NCBI RefSeq assembly: GCF_003265705.1
Contig: NW_020313140.1
Span: forward strand, 1,843,711 to 1,907,710
Length of the DNA: 64,000 bases
From: Callorhinus ursinus
Taxonomy: Eukaryota > Chordata > Mammalia > Carnivora > Otariidae
Reading direction: 5' to 3'
Shown piece after piece: positions 1-15,545 of the stretch. Numbering within the stretch: position 1 is the stretch's first letter; every line of letters begins with the position of its first letter. The notes under the pieces are model-generated. The model had not been told where the DNA came from. It saw nothing but the letters and a program-made list of their open reading frames with translations, and made no database searches. The position numbers and the translations under genes were made by a program.

Positions 1-66
1 CCGGGACTCCAGGATCACGACCTGAGCCGAAGGCAGCCGCTTAACCAACTGAGCCACCCGGGTGCC
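1..66 (-). mobile_element. Can-SINE, head end only (cut by window edge)
   Basis: It reads as the reverse complement of the SINE head, ending GCCACCCGGGTGCCCC. The tail lies outside the window. Confidence 0.85.
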
Positions 67-284
67 CCATACACCATCCTCTTTTAAAAGCAGCTTTTAC
101 CAATCCAAACTCACTTTGCTGGCTTTAGAAAATAGAAATGCATGATATAGAACTCATTTTTCTCAGTCTTCATGTTTATATTAAGTTTAAATTCAAAATT
201 TCTAATTTGCTTTACTTTTAAATATTTAATGTTTATTACACCCAAATTTACAAGATGCCAAGCAACAAGCAACTCGTGAGAGCA

Positions 285-500
285 AGCAATATGTGCCTAG
301 CATTCACAATTTATAAAACATGTTCACATCCCCTATGCCGTTTGATCTTTAAAACCACCCTGTGTGGTGCACATTATTATTGCCCTTTCCCAAAAGCATA
401 AAGACCAGAGAGGTTAAGTGACTTCTCTCAGATTCCATAGCAAATGTAGAGCAGGATTTGAAAGCAGAGCTCCTAACTTCAAATCTTACATTCTTTTCGT
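285..500 (-). mobile_element. MIR
   Basis: Core GAGAGGTTAAGTGACTTCTC and the upstream ATTATTATTGCCC pattern in reverse orientation. Confidence 0.75.
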
Positions 501-589
501 TGTATCATGCAAAATCACAGCTTTCTTTTGTTCAGGTTTTACCATGATTAAATAAAACTGGAAACTAATATTTTTATTTCTTCTATAGC

Positions 590-820
590 AAGTGTCAGGA
601 AACCACAGCCTGGGGCCAAATCCTACCCCCCGCCTTTTCATAATAAAGTTTTATTGAAACAGAGTCACATGCATTCACTTACTTACTGTCTATGGTAAGT
701 GGTACAGTGTCAGATGCGAATATTTGCAGGAGACCTACGGCCTGCAAAGCACAAAATATTTACTATCTGACCTTTCATGGAAAAAGTTTGTCAGACCGTG
801 TTCTGTAGCCACGGTTCTCA
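590..820 (-). mobile_element. Non-autonomous hAT-Charlie-type DNA transposon
   Basis: Contains the reverse complement of the familiar pattern with AAACTTTATT and AGATAGTAAATATTTTG. The family (MER1-like) is from memory. Confidence 0.5.
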
Positions 821-978
821 CTTCTGGCTACAAATGAGATTCAGCTAAAGAGTTACTTTTTCTTTCCTTTTCAAAACTACCAGTGCAATGGCTGGCCCGT
901 CCCAGATGGACAAAAGCAGAGTCTCTGGGGCTGGTCTTGAAGGATCAATATTTTTTAAAAGCTCCCCAGATGATTTTA

Positions 979-1190
979 CTTTATTTATTTATTTATTTAT
1001 TTTAAGATTTTATTTATTTGACAGAGAGAGACACAGTGAGAGAGGGAACGAACACAAGCAGCAGGGGTGGGAGAGGGAGAAGCAGGCTTCCCGTTGAGCA
1101 GGAAGCCCGATGCAGGGCTCGATCCCAGGACCCCGGGATCATGACCTGAGCTGAAGGCAGATGCTTAACGACTGAGCCACCCAGGTGCCC
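979..1190 (-). mobile_element. Can-SINE
   Basis: Reverse-oriented element with (TTTA)n tail, flanked by a perfect 17-bp duplication CTCCCCAGATGATTTTA at 962-978 and 1191-1207, proving a target-primed insertion. Confidence 0.95.
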
Positions 1191-1505
1191 CTCCCCAGAT
1201 GATTTTAATATGCAGCCAAGGTCAAATGCTACTGTTCCATGGTATCATGTAGATTCAGGAAACACTGGTTTCCAGGAAATGTGCTTGAGGGAGGGAGGAG
1301 AGAAGAACCACCATCAGCACTACACACGCCCCCAAAAGAAACGCCGCCAACATCTTTCCATCTGTGGGACTCCAACCAATGTTGTCAGTGAGGTCAGCCT
1401 ATCAGCAGATGCTGTTCACATTGACAAGAACACTAGGAACTCCTAAAATCAGAAGGCATGCCCCAACTGTGACATTTTTTCTACCCTGCAGTTTAAAAAA
1501 AAATT

Positions 1506-1700
1506 GGGGGCACCTGGGTGACTCAGTCAGTTGGATGTCTGCCTTCGGCTCAGGTCATGGTCCCAGGGTCCTTGAATCGAGCCCCGCATCAGGCTCCCTG
1601 CTCTGTGGGGAGTCTGCTTCTCCCTCTGTTGCTCCCCCTGCTTGTGTTCCCTCTCTCGCTCTCTCTCAAATAAATAAATTAAAAATCTTAAAGAAAAAAA
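1506..1700 (+). mobile_element. Can-SINE
   Basis: Head GGGGGCACCTGGGTGACTCAG, CT-rich middle and AAATAAATAAATT tail. Confidence 0.9.
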
Positions 1701-1735
1701 TTTTAAATAAAATATTTTTGATTGAGGGGCACCTG

Positions 1736-1937
1736 GGTGTCTCGGTCAATTAAGCGTTCCTCTTGATTTCAGCTCAGGTCGTGATCTCAGGGTCATGAGA
1801 TTGAGCCCCATATCAGGCTCTGAGCTCAGCAGGGAATCTGCTTGGGATTCTCTCCCTCTGTTCCTCTCCCCACTCATGCATGAGCGCGTGCTCTCTCTCT
1901 CTCTCCAATAAAAATAAATAAGATCTTTAAAAAAATG
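1736..1937 (+). mobile_element. Can-SINE
   Basis: A second element in the same orientation close behind the first, with AATAAAAATAAATAAGATC tail. Confidence 0.9.
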
Positions 1938-2100
1938 TTGATTGATTATAGATTTGACAGGAGACTTGGTACATTAAGCTAAAATTGCCTCATGTCCCGT
2001 AGGCAACCTTTTACATCTCATTTTAAATAATGAAAATACCTTATTAGAATTTTTTAGTTATAAAAGCACTAAATGTTTATTATAGAAATACAGAAAATAT

Positions 2101-2240
2101 GGGGGCGCCTGGGAGGCTGAGTCAGTTAAGCATCTGACTCTTGATTTTGGCTGCGGTCGTGACCTCGGCATCGTGGGATCCAGCCCCGGGTCGTGGGGCT
2201 CCGCACTCAGAGGGGAGTCTGCTTAAGATGCTCTGTCTCC
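2101..2240 (+). mobile_element. Can-SINE, tail-less
   Basis: Older subfamily (GGGGGCGCCTGGGAGGCTGAG head, CTTAAGATGCTC end), cut off where the next SINE begins. Confidence 0.8.
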
Positions 2241-2450
2241 GGGGCGCCTGGGTGGCTCAGTCGTGAAGCGTCTGCCTTCGGCTCAGGTCATGATCCCGGG
2301 GTCCTGGGATCGAGCCCCGCATCGGGCTCCCTGCTCGGCGGGAAGCCTGCTTCTCCCTCTCCCACTCCCCCTGCTTGTGCTCACTCTCTCTCTGTCTCTC
2401 TCTGTCAAATAAATAAATAAATAAAACCTTTAAAATTAAAAAAAAAAGAA
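2241..2450 (+). mobile_element. Can-SINE
   Basis: Full young-type element with (AAAT)n tail, inserted into or directly after the preceding one. Confidence 0.92.
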
Positions 2451-3115
2451 AATGCAAATCAGCCATGAGATCCTACTTCGTATTCAGTAGATGGTTATAA
2501 CAAAAAGACAGACAACAACAGGTTCTGGTGAGAAGTGGAGAAACCAAACCCTGCGGGCTGCGGAAATGCCAAACAGCGCGGCTGCCGTGGGAAACAGTGC
2601 AGAGGACAGTTGTCACAGGCCCACGAGGCCACGGCTCCATGCACGCTCGCGCCAACCCTCGCACACCCTGTTCAGGGCAACACTGGTCATAAGAGCCAGG
2701 AAACGGGAATGACACAAATGCCTGTGAAGTGACGAATGGATAAACGCACTGTGGTGTACCCGCCCCGTGGGGTTCCGCCGTGAAAAGGCACGGGGTGCGG
2801 GGACATGCCATGACACGGATGAGCCCCGAGAACACTACGCAAGGGAAGGGCAGGAAATGCCACAAGCTGATCTCACTTCTAGGAAGTTCTGGAGTAGGCG
2901 AACGCAGAGATGGGAAGGGGGTGAGCAGTTGCCAGAGGCCGGGGGGTAGGGGGGAAGGACGGGCAGGGGCACACAGGGCTGATTTTGGAGGTGATGAGCG
3001 TGCTCTGGGCTTCGCGGTCCTGGCTACACGCCCTCCTGGATACACTTAAAACCGTGGAACTTTACATTTTAGGACAGTGACTCTACTCTTATGGTCTGTG
3101 AAGTGACTTCAATTT
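2451..3115 (+). mobile_element. L1 3'-end fragment
   Basis: It matches the late ORF2/3' UTR pattern (ATGCAAATCAGCC, TAAGAGCCAGGAAAC, GAATGGATAAACG, then a terminal GTGACTTCAATTTTAAAAAAG). Ancient and frameshifted. Confidence 0.7.
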
Positions 3116-3330
3116 TAAAAAAGAAATGTTAAAACAATGAAAAAAGGCCCGCTGCTGTGAGCCATCCATCGCCCCTTGCTCTGATCGCAGATGTCGCCTT
3201 CTACCAGGAGCCGTGAACTGTCCCCGCTAATCTGTCCGTCCGCAAAGCAGTGAAGTCTCGCCCACTTCACAGCCCTTGACCGGGCAGTGATGTTATAATC
3301 AGAAACTTCTCTTTAACACCCTACTTCTCT

Positions 3331-3440
3331 GGGGCTCCTGGCCGGCTCGGTCGGTGGAGCGTCGCACTCCTGATCTTGGGGCTGGGAGTCCAAGCCCCAT
3401 GTTGGGTGTAGAGATTATTAAAATAAATAAATAAAATAAC
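3331..3440 (+). mobile_element. tRNA-type SINE of the short subfamily
   Basis: Head GGGGCTCCTGGCCGGCTCGG and the GTTGGGTGTAGAGATTA end, with no CT-rich middle; a subfamily closer to its tRNA ancestor. Confidence 0.75.
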
Positions 3441-5433
3441 ATAATGCGGCTGCTCTGTGTTCGTAAGTCGACGGCAAGCACTGTGGGGAAGGCTCCTGTA
3501 AGGGGACAAAGACCAAAGGTCCCCTAGGCCACATGGAGGAAGGCAAGGCCAAGCAAGCCCCAGGAACCAGGCCTGGCAACTGGACCCCCGGAGGGGCCCC
3601 GACCCAGACGCTGCAGATGCCACAGGGGCTCCTGTCCCACCTTACTGTCAAGTGACAGGTGGGACAGCCCACCAAGAAGGGAGGGCAGTCAGCCCCAGCA
3701 CCCGATCAGGGGCCAGGTGTCCCCCCCAACCCGCCCCTTTGATTGACTACAAGTTCACTGATCAGGTCAAAATGAATTACTTCATGCTCTGTGCCCCGAT
3801 GCCATTTTCTTCTCTCTTTGTCAGATAAAAACGTGATAGGTCCATCTTTTATTATGGCAAGTTATTTACACATCTTCTTGGTTATGTGGTTTGGTGTTTG
3901 GGGGCAACGGGACACGCATTCAGCTCTTGGCTGAGGATTCAACCTCCAGCTGCCTCATCCCAAGACGGAGACACCAGCCCCCCCCCGGGGCTGTTACAGG
4001 AATTTAACACCACCACACTACCGCAGCATTTGGCCTATTTCCTGGAGCATGCCTGATAATGAAAATACGGTATGTGGCACAGAAGGAATAAGGTACAACT
4101 GGGCAGAGAAAGTGGAGTTTGACTGCTTGGCAACGGGGCACCAAGACCAGCAAACTCTTGACAAATGTTTGGCCTGCAGCCAGGGCCCCACAAAGGTTAG
4201 TTCCTCTCATCCTACATCCCACTGTGAGCTTGGGGGCAAGAACTAGGTTATTTGTCTTAAGCATGCTGAGCCCCAAGCACATTATTTTGCATAACATACA
4301 AAATACAAATGTTCAAAAAAAGAAAAAAAAAAAGCTAGGGGCAGATTAACTCAGTAGATGACACTTCCGTTTTCCATTCTTCTTTATTTCAGATGCAATT
4401 ATTACAAATTTCAAGTTCTCGTGTTGCTCTGTAATTATTTCAGGTTCGATGCTCTGGCCCCCCTCCACAGACAAGAAGATTCTGGGGGTCAAACACCACT
4501 GCTTACACTCCACTCTCTAAGCACACAGCCAACTGACTGAACTGATTCATTTCAAAATGAGACGGTGCGGTGTTTTGGCTGAAACGCACCCCTCCCTATG
4601 ACCCGAAGCCTGGCAGTTGTACCCCAACAAGGCCCCTCCCCCAGGTTTACGTGGGACGGGGAGGAGGGACAAAGCTCGCAGGACACAGGACCTTCTGCAC
4701 CCAAACCGGCCAAGCCCACGGCAGACCTCGAAGGATTCGTCAGCCTCACCACCAACCAGCAACAGTGTGCAGAGTCATCATTCTAAAATATCTTTTAAAA
4801 CTGGTAAAATTAAGTTACTGGCAAGTTAATAATAAGTCATATGGGAAACAAGCAAAGATAAGTGGCTGTTCACGGGGTGAAGAACCTCAGAGCTATGACG
4901 TGGAAGATCGCCAACATACACTTCTCTCTTTTCCTGGATCCTAAGAAGAGAAACAGCGTACAGAGGGGTAAGTTTAGGGGCTTCAGAGAGGTCAGAGCAT
5001 GTGATAAGTGACACATTTTCTTCAGTGGGAACACCCCCCAAACATTCCTCCCCTGTGAACAGTAAATGCTTATGCCGTGCTCAACCATTTGGCAAACACC
5101 TGGCCGTGTCCTGGGAGCAACCCAGTGCTAAGCGTCGGGGTGAATGCCACTGCCTTCCAGGTGGGAGGGCTGGGGATCGGAGCACACCAGCAATCCAGTG
5201 CCCTCGGGGACGTCTTAGTGACGTGGGCAAAAAAGGCAGAAGAAAAGTGATCAGATTTCCTTACGCCCTGCAGCCCACTGACGCGTCCCTGAAACAGGCA
5301 GAGTGACCTTCCTCCAGGGACTCAGCTGCCTCGATGTTAATACTTTGCTGAGGGCAAAAGGCCACCTAAGCCTGAACTGCCCGCCCCGTCAGGATCCTTT
5401 AAGTCTACTTCAACATCTAAAAATTCCTTTGGA

Positions 5434-5608
5434 GGGGTCCTGGGAGTGGTTAAGCGACTGCCTTCGGCTCAGGTCATGATTCTGGAGTCCCGGGATCGAG
5501 TCCCGCATCGGGCTCCCTGCTCGGCGGGGAGCCTGCTTCTCCCTCTGACCCTCCCCCCCTCATTCTCTCTCTCTCAAATAAATAAATACAATCTTTAAAA
5601 ATAAAAAA
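5434..5608 (+). mobile_element. Can-SINE with degraded head
   Basis: Flanked by AAAATTCCTTTGGA at 5420-5433 and 5609-5622. Confidence 0.9.
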
Positions 5609-7162
5609 AAAATTCCTTTGGAAACTTCCTTTATCTCTACCCCCAAGATAACCTGTTGACAATCATCCCCAAGCATGCGGCCCACCGATACACATCCGAA
5701 GGGTCTCATGACTCAGGTTTTATTAGACAGTAACAAATGACCTTCTCCCAACAACAGCTAGCTCCCCTCAAGGTCCTGGAAACCTTGTTTCCAAAATTCC
5801 TTAGAGCCGGACTAACCCCCTCCCAACGTGCAAGCATATAATCAGCGACTCCTCATGACCCCGGTGCAGCTCTTTCTGCCCACGGGTCCTGTTCCTGACC
5901 TTTTTGCACAAAAGACGTCTCAAGAATTCTTCCTTGGCCGTCAGCTTCGAACCCTCACGTCTTTCCTACATCAGAAGGAAGGGTTTCAGGGCCATAGGGT
6001 GTTTGGGAGCTAACGTGAAGCTGAGGAGAGAAGGAAGGGTGCAGGGCAGGAGGCTGAAGACGACCCAGGCGGAGGGACGGCACCGCAAACCTGGTGCGCG
6101 GAGCTGCGTGCTGCCTGTGGGCCGCGGTGAGCCAGGAGGCAGGAAAGGCCCTCGGGCTGAGCCAGGAAGTCCTGGGGAGCGCCCCATCGAGCTCACAGTG
6201 TGTTCTGCGGGCGCTCAAGGGTTTCAACCAGGGAGGTGACATCAGCCCCTCGGGGCTTGAGGAAGAAGGCTCCAGCGTGGCGCAGGGTGACAGGGGAGGA
6301 AGGAGGGAGGAATACAGGAGAAGCATGGATCCAGGAGCAGGTGCCCAGTGGCGGGGGTCTGTGCTGTGGCAGGGGCGCGGGCGAATCCAGCACACAGCTG
6401 ACGGGGGCACGGGCAGCAGCTGGGCAGGCCCCACGTTTCAGGCCTGAACAGAACGGAGCACAGGGATCCAGACGACACAGACTGAGGGTCCTGGCACCCA
6501 CCGACCCCCAGGCTGACTCACCGGAGACCCCTGCCCCTCCAACACTGCATTCTTCCCGAGCACGTCACCAGAGGGTGCGAAGTCATGCTGCTCCAGCACC
6601 CGCCACACACAGGTCTCGGCATCCCGGGCCCCGAGCCCAGAACCCGGCATGAGCCTCTGCGCCCTTCCTCCTGCCAGACCAGGTTCTGAGCCAGGAAGCC
6701 CCCAACGGCGCGTTCTCAGTCGCTAACAGTTACAGCACACTTAGGGGAGTGCTGGGGGTGACTCCTGAGCTCCAGCACAGCGAGGCAGGCAGAGGGGAAA
6801 GGCAAAGCTGTGGGGTAGAAGAAGGGCGGCTCATCAACAAAAGGAAGCAACTCACATGCTGCAGTTCCTTCCAGCAGGCTCTTCTGCCAAGCCGGTGACA
6901 GGATGACGGGACGATTTGCCATCACATAACTCCCGAAGGGGTCCTGTGGCAGGCACAGCAACAACCCCCCAAAGTGGCCAATGTCCTAATCCTCAGGACA
7001 TATCAAGGTTTCCAGTCAACAGTTCCAATATGGGGAGAATGGTGTTCCCACCACCAAGCAGTTCTCCAGACACCCAGCTTGGTGTCCTACCATTCAACTC
7101 CATTCGGCACGGTCTCCCCGGAGGTAGCATCAGACCCCACAGGTTAAGTGCATGATGGCCAA

Positions 7163-7177
7163 CCCCCCCCCCCCCCC
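7163..7177. repeat. Poly-C run
   Basis: Fifteen consecutive C, prone to sequencing and assembly error. Confidence 0.9.
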
Positions 7178-7239
7178 TTCGGACCCCAGTTGCAAGCCCA
7201 GCTTGTCCCCTGTGCTTCTGTCTGACCAGGTATAGATTG

Positions 7240-7980
7240 GAGGGTCCCACCTCCCCTTCCTTGGGTTCAGTTAATTTGCTAGAGGCTCTCGGATCACAGA
7301 GAAGCATTTTCCTTACTAGAATGCCGGTTTATTATGAAAGGCTAGAACTCAGGAATAGCCAGGTGGAAGAGATGCAGAGGGTAAATCCGTGTGGGAAGGA
7401 GCACAGAGCTTCCGTGGCCTCCAGGTGCACCGCTCTCCCCAAACCCCCATGCGCTCACCAACAGGAAGCTCTCAGAACCCTGTCTTTTGGGGTTTTTATG
7501 GAGGGTTCATTACCCAGGCATGACTGATTAAGTCATTGGCCCTGGTGATGGATCCGGCCTCCACCCCTTTCCCCTCCCTGGGGTGTGGGGGGCCTCCAAT
7601 CACAGGGTTGGAGCCCTGGCAACCAGCCTCCATCCTTAGGTTACCTGGCGGCCTTCCTGGCCACTTCATTAGCATAACCAAAGACATATTTAGGGCTCTT
7701 ACCACAGGCAATTCCATGGGTTTTATTTTTTTATTTTTTATTTTTTAAAGATTTTATGTATTTATTTGACAGATAGAGACACAGCGAGAGAGGGAACACA
7801 AGCAGGGGGAGTGGGAGAGGGAGAAGCAGGCTTCCCGCCGAGCAGGGAGCCCGACCCCAGGACCCCGGGATCATGAACTGAGCCCCCCAGGCGCCCCAAT
7901 TCCATGGGTTTTAGGAGCTCTGTGCCAGGAAGAGAACGAAGACCAAGTATATTTTCTTACTATAAACCACAATATCACAC
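7240..7980 (-). mobile_element. Ancient ERVL-type solo LTR (MLT2-like)
   Basis: The minus strand begins TGTGATATTGTGG and carries the GCACAGAGCTCCTAAAACCC pattern I associate with MLT2. It is interrupted by the SINE at 7726-7897. No internal viral genes are present. Confidence 0.55.
7726..7897 (-). mobile_element. Can-SINE inside an LTR
   Basis: Flanked by AATTCCATGGGTTTTA at 7710-7725 and 7898-7913. It interrupts the LTR at 7240-7980. Confidence 0.95.
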
Positions 7981-8633
7981 CATGGATATGTTTGGTCACA
8001 TGACAAGCGGAAATCGAGTTGCTTATCAGCTGATAAAACAGAAGATGGGGAGGCCCAGCATAGTCGCAGGGGCCCTGGAGAGTGGGAAAAAGGTGTGGCT
8101 GAGAAGTGCGGGTGCCAGCCCCTCCAGAAGCTGGAAAGGCAAGGAATCGGGTCTCCCCTGGAGCCTCCCAACACCTTGAATTTCGCCTAGCGAGACCGTG
8201 TCAGACTTCAGAACGATAGAAGTGTGCTCGTGTTGGTGAAACACTAAAAGGAGGAAATATGTTACTGCAGCAAGGGAGAACCAATAGAGGCGCCATGAGC
8301 AACTCTGACACCACCCCCTGCTGGGCACAGTGGCCACCAGCCCAAAGAACCACAGAACCACAGAACCAGGCCTCTGGGCTTAGATGCAGCTCTGAGCGCA
8401 GCCCGGAGACCTGGGTCGCGGGAATCCAAACACCCAAGCCAGAGGTCCCAAGGGTGTGAGATACGGCACTCAAAGCACCTGCCACATTTTAGAGCGGCCG
8501 CTGTGTTTCTCTGTGCGGATTTCATGGCTGCGTTCCTATGATCTTGTGGCGGATTATTTCCCCATCTGACAGATAGAGAAGGCAAACCTCAAGGACATCA
8601 CATGACTTGGTTCTGATTATAAAAGAGACTGAG

Positions 8634-8838
8634 GGGGTGCCTGGGTGGCTCAGTCATTAAGCATCTACCTTCGGCTCCGGTCATGATCCCAGGGTCCTGG
8701 GATCGAGCCCCGCATCGGGCTCCCTGCTCAGCAGCAGGCCTGCTTCTCCCTCTCCCACTCCCCCTGCTCGTGTTCCCTCTCTCGCTGTGTCGCTCTCTGT
8801 CAAATAAATAAAATCTTTTTAAAAAAATAATAAAAAAG
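8634..8838 (+). mobile_element. Can-SINE
   Basis: Flanked by AAAAGAGACTGAG at 8621-8633 and 8839-8851. Confidence 0.95.
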
Positions 8839-9249
8839 AAAAGAGACTGAGGTAACAGGTCTGTGACTCTAAATACTTGGTTCTTTTCCTACAGAGAAGA
8901 AGGCTGTCAAAGTCATTTTAAGGGGATTTTTTTATTTTAGGAGAAACATAAATTAAAACATTAAATTTTGAAAGAAAGTGGTAATTCCTCTAAATCGTTC
9001 CCAGCTGTGGGAGGAAGCGAGTGCTTAGCGGCAACCACACGGAAACAGACCTACAAGTCATTAAGGTGATCGGAAGACAGGGGTATGGATGAATAGAGAG
9101 GTTCACAAGCAGAATCGGGGCTGCAGCGTGAGGACCAATTTCCTAGTAATCCCTGGAAAATCTGTGGGCTAGAACAGGGCTGGCACCCACATTCCCAAGC
9201 AAAGGCCCACCCTAAGTCTTTCAAAGATGCCTTTAAGGGTCTGCTGGGG

Positions 9250-9430
9250 CTTCGCTAAGCTGTGAATTCTCACGGTCTCATTTAATCCTCATGGAAACCC
9301 TAAGAGCTAGGCAATACTACTCACAGTGCAGGTGAAGCCTTGGAGCTCCGAGATGAAGACCTGGCAATGTGTCCAAGGTCACGCCATCTCTGCTCAGTAA
9401 TGGACAATCCTGTGTTTGAATCTAGACCAT
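9250..9430 (-). mobile_element. MIR
   Basis: TTTAATCCTCATGGAAACCC and GTGTCCAAGGTCACGCC. Confidence 0.75.
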
Positions 9431-9570
9431 AGAACCTCAAAGTTATGAGCTTCCATTCTATTGCTTGGTCTGGAGTAGTATCCTATTTGTGTTTCCAAAA
9501 AGACAAAGAATATACAAAGAACTCATTAACTCAACAACAAGAAGACAATAAAGCATTTAAAAAGTGGGCA

Positions 9571-10210
9571 AATGGGGCTCCTGGGTGGCGCAGTCAGTTA
9601 AGCACCCAGCTCTTGGTTGATTTTGGCTCAGGTCATGATCTCAGGGTCGTGGGAGCCTCGGGTGGGGATCTCAGTTCGGTGTCCAGTCTGCTTAAGACTG
9701 TATCCCTCTGGGGCACCCGGGAGGCTCAGGCCGTTAAGCGTCTGCCTTGGGCTCAGGTCATGATCCCAGAGTCCTGAGATGGAGTTGGGCTCCCTCCTCA
9801 GCGGAGGGTCTGCTTCTCCCTCTCCCTCTACCCCTCCCCCCCATTTGTGCTCTCTCTCAAATAAATAAATGAAATCTTAAAAAATTAAATTAAATTTAAA
9901 AAAAACCACTGTCGGGCGCCTGGGTGGCTCAGTCGTTAAGCGTCTGCCTTCAGCCCAGGTCATGATCCCAGGGTCCTGGGATCGAGTCCTGCATCGGGCT
10001 CCCTGCTCCGCAGGGAGCCTGCTTCTCCCTCTCCCACTCCCCCTGCTTGTGTTCCTGCTCTTGCTATCTCTCTCTCTGTCAAATAAATAAATAAAATCTT
10101 TAAAAAACAAAACAAAACACTGTCTCCCTCTCCCTGTACCCCTCCCCTCTTCTGCGCATGTGCGCACTCTCTCAAATAAATCTTTAAAAAATTAATTAAA
10201 AAAAATTTTT
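9571..10210 (+). mobile_element. Nested cluster of three Can-SINEs
   Basis: An older element (9571-9710, remainder about 10118-10210) is split by two further same-strand SINEs at 9711-9897 and 9914-10117. AAAGTGGGCA occurs on both sides (9561-9570, 10213-10222), marking the original insertion into an L1. Confidence 0.85.
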
Positions 10211-10748
10211 TTAAAGTGGGCAGACAATCTGATAGACATTTCTCCAAAGATACACAAATAGCCAAAAAAACACATGAAGACCCTCAACCTCTTCAGCCAT
10301 CAGGAAATGCAAGTCAAGGCCATAAGGATACTAGTCAAACCCGCTGAGAGGGCTGTAACTAAAGAAACAGGTAAAGTAAGTGTCCAGGATACAGAGAAAT
10401 GGAAACCTTCACATTGCTGGTAGGAATGTAAATGTTGCAGCCCCTTTAACAGTTTGGGAGTTTCTTAAAAAGTTAAACAAAGAATTCCATGTGACCCAGC
10501 AATTCCACTGCTAGTTGTCTACTCAAGATAAATTAAAACCTATGTCCACACAAAGACTTGTTCACAAATGTTGACAACAACACTGCTCATAAGAGCCAAA
10601 AGTGGAAACAACCCCAACGTTCACCAACTGATGGATGAATGGATAAATCAGATATTGTATATAAACAGTGCAGCAGCATCTGGTAACATAGAGGAACCGA
10701 AGTACTGATAAATGCTACCACATGGATTCATGTCAAAAACATGATGCT

Positions 10749-10911
10749 GGGGCGCCTGGGTGGCTCAGTCAGTTAAGCGTCTGCCTTTGGCTCAGGTCAC
10801 GGTCCCAGGGTCCTGGGGTTCAGCCCTCGGTCGGGCTCCCCTCTCCCTCCTGCTCTGTGCTGTCATTTTCTCTCTCTCTCAAATGAATAAAATCTTAAAA
10901 ACAAACAAACA
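10749..10911 (+). mobile_element. Can-SINE inside L1
   Basis: Flanked by AACATGATGCT at 10738-10748 and 10912-10922. Confidence 0.95.
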
Positions 10912-12268
10912 AACATGATGCTAAGGAAAAGAAGCCAGACACAAAAGGCCACAGACCCAATGGTTCCACTTACATGAAAAATCTAGAATAGACAAAGCTG
11001 TAGAGACAGAAACTAGATTAGGCTACAACCGACGGAGGTAATTGTTAATGAGCACAAGGTTTCTTTCTGGGGTGGTGGAAATGTTCCAAGATTAGATTGT
11101 AATGGCTGAACCGTAAGTATACTAAATACCATTGAATTTTTAAAAGGTGAATTTTATGGTGCGTAAATTATATCTCAGTAAAGGTCTTCTAAGAAAGTCA
11201 AGATACATTTCCAGGAACGGCTGTAAGCAAGCTTTCTTTGGCCACCCCATCCCACAGAGCACCGCTCACACAGATGAAGCTGACGGGTGGCCAGGATCGA
11301 CCCGTCCCCAAGGCTCATGTGTGAGGATTTAGGACTTAGTGCATGAGCCTCCGCAGCGCGTTTAGATTTTTTAAGAAAAAAAAAAAAATGTGTAATGGCT
11401 TCGCAACGGGAGGGGCATTGCAGCGGCCTCTTCCAAGGAAAAGTGCCCCCAGTTCTGCAGAGATTAAGTCTCTGCTGCCCACTCCCACCCACCATCCCCA
11501 CCAAAACTTTTGCAGACGCACCTGACGCAAGCAAGCGACTGCCCCGGGGACAACCGCGCGCCCTACCACCCCGGAGTGGAAATGGGGGTGCGGCTTCCAC
11601 AGCGGCCTCCCAGCGCCCGGGTCTCGCCACCCCTCGCCCCGCAGCCTGGGGACTGGAACCGCCGCGCCGGACCAGCCCCGGGCCAGGCGAGTCCACCAGC
11701 CGCCCGCACGCAGAGCCTCCGCGCCGGGGCTGTGCGCTCCGCCTCCTCGCGGCCTGCCGGCGGGCGGGGCGGAGCCGGAAAGGAGGGGGGCGGCACGGGA
11801 GCCCGGGAGCGCCCCCTCTCCGTGGCCCCCACCCCCGGTCCGGCTGTCTGCGGCGAGCGCAGTGAGCGGACGCGGCGCGCCGGGCTCGTGGCGAAGCACC
11901 GGGGCGCTCGGCGAGGGTGCGGGAGTCTGTGCGACCGCGGGGACCCCGGGCCGGCACGTGCAGCGGCGGCTCCTCTCCGCCCCCCCCACCCCCCGCGCCC
12001 CGGGCGGAGGCGCCGACCCCGGCGGATCTGGGCGGGAGGCGCCAGCCGCCGAGGGAGGGGCGCGCCCAGGGTGGGCGGCCCGGAGTCGGTCCCCGGTCCG
12101 TCGCGGCGCCGTCCCGTGTCTCCCCGGCGAGGGTGGGCAGGGCTGTCCGGCTTCGGGGGGAAGAGCAGGACGCCCCGCGCCCGCCGCCCCGCAGAGCCCG
12201 GCCCCGGGCCCCACCCCGCCGGGCTGCGCGCCTGCCGGCCGGGGACGCAAAGCTGCCCCGGGGAATGA

Positions 12269-15545
<3,277 letters not shown>

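Larger units (their letters stand above)
9495..11183 (+). mobile_element. L1 3' end interrupted by four SINEs
   Basis: L1 sequence occupies 9495-9570, 10211-10748 and 10912-11183, including GACATTTCTCCAAAGATAC, TAAGAGCCAAAAGTGGAAAC and the terminal TTTTATGGTGCGTAAATTAT. It stops about 350 bp before the CpG island. Confidence 0.8.
1..11500. other. Repeat-rich non-coding region left of the CpG island
   Basis: No exon could be supported. The content is SINEs, an LTR, two L1 fragments, a DNA transposon and MIRs listed separately, with unique sequence of no recognised function between (about 3.1-7.2 kb with interruptions). By synteny with human this should be the start of TDRD10 on the - strand, mostly intron, but I found no Tudor or RRM coding match. 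Confidence 0.5.

Noticed and set aside
1..66. tRNA-like head sequences of SINEs as tRNA genes
   Set aside because: Heads are tRNA-derived, but the copies lack an intact cloverleaf and are followed by SINE bodies.
888..1097. Short frames crossing SINEs throughout (ending in peptides such as LSVSLCQINK)
   Set aside because: They are translations of the repeat, recurring at every SINE copy.
7240..7980. Possible endogenous retrovirus with genes
   Set aside because: Only a solo LTR-like sequence is visible; no gag, pol or env remnants beside it.
9571..10210. Regularly spaced repeats resembling a CRISPR array or integron
   Set aside because: They are nested Can-SINEs in a mammalian genome, with target duplications and A-rich tails.
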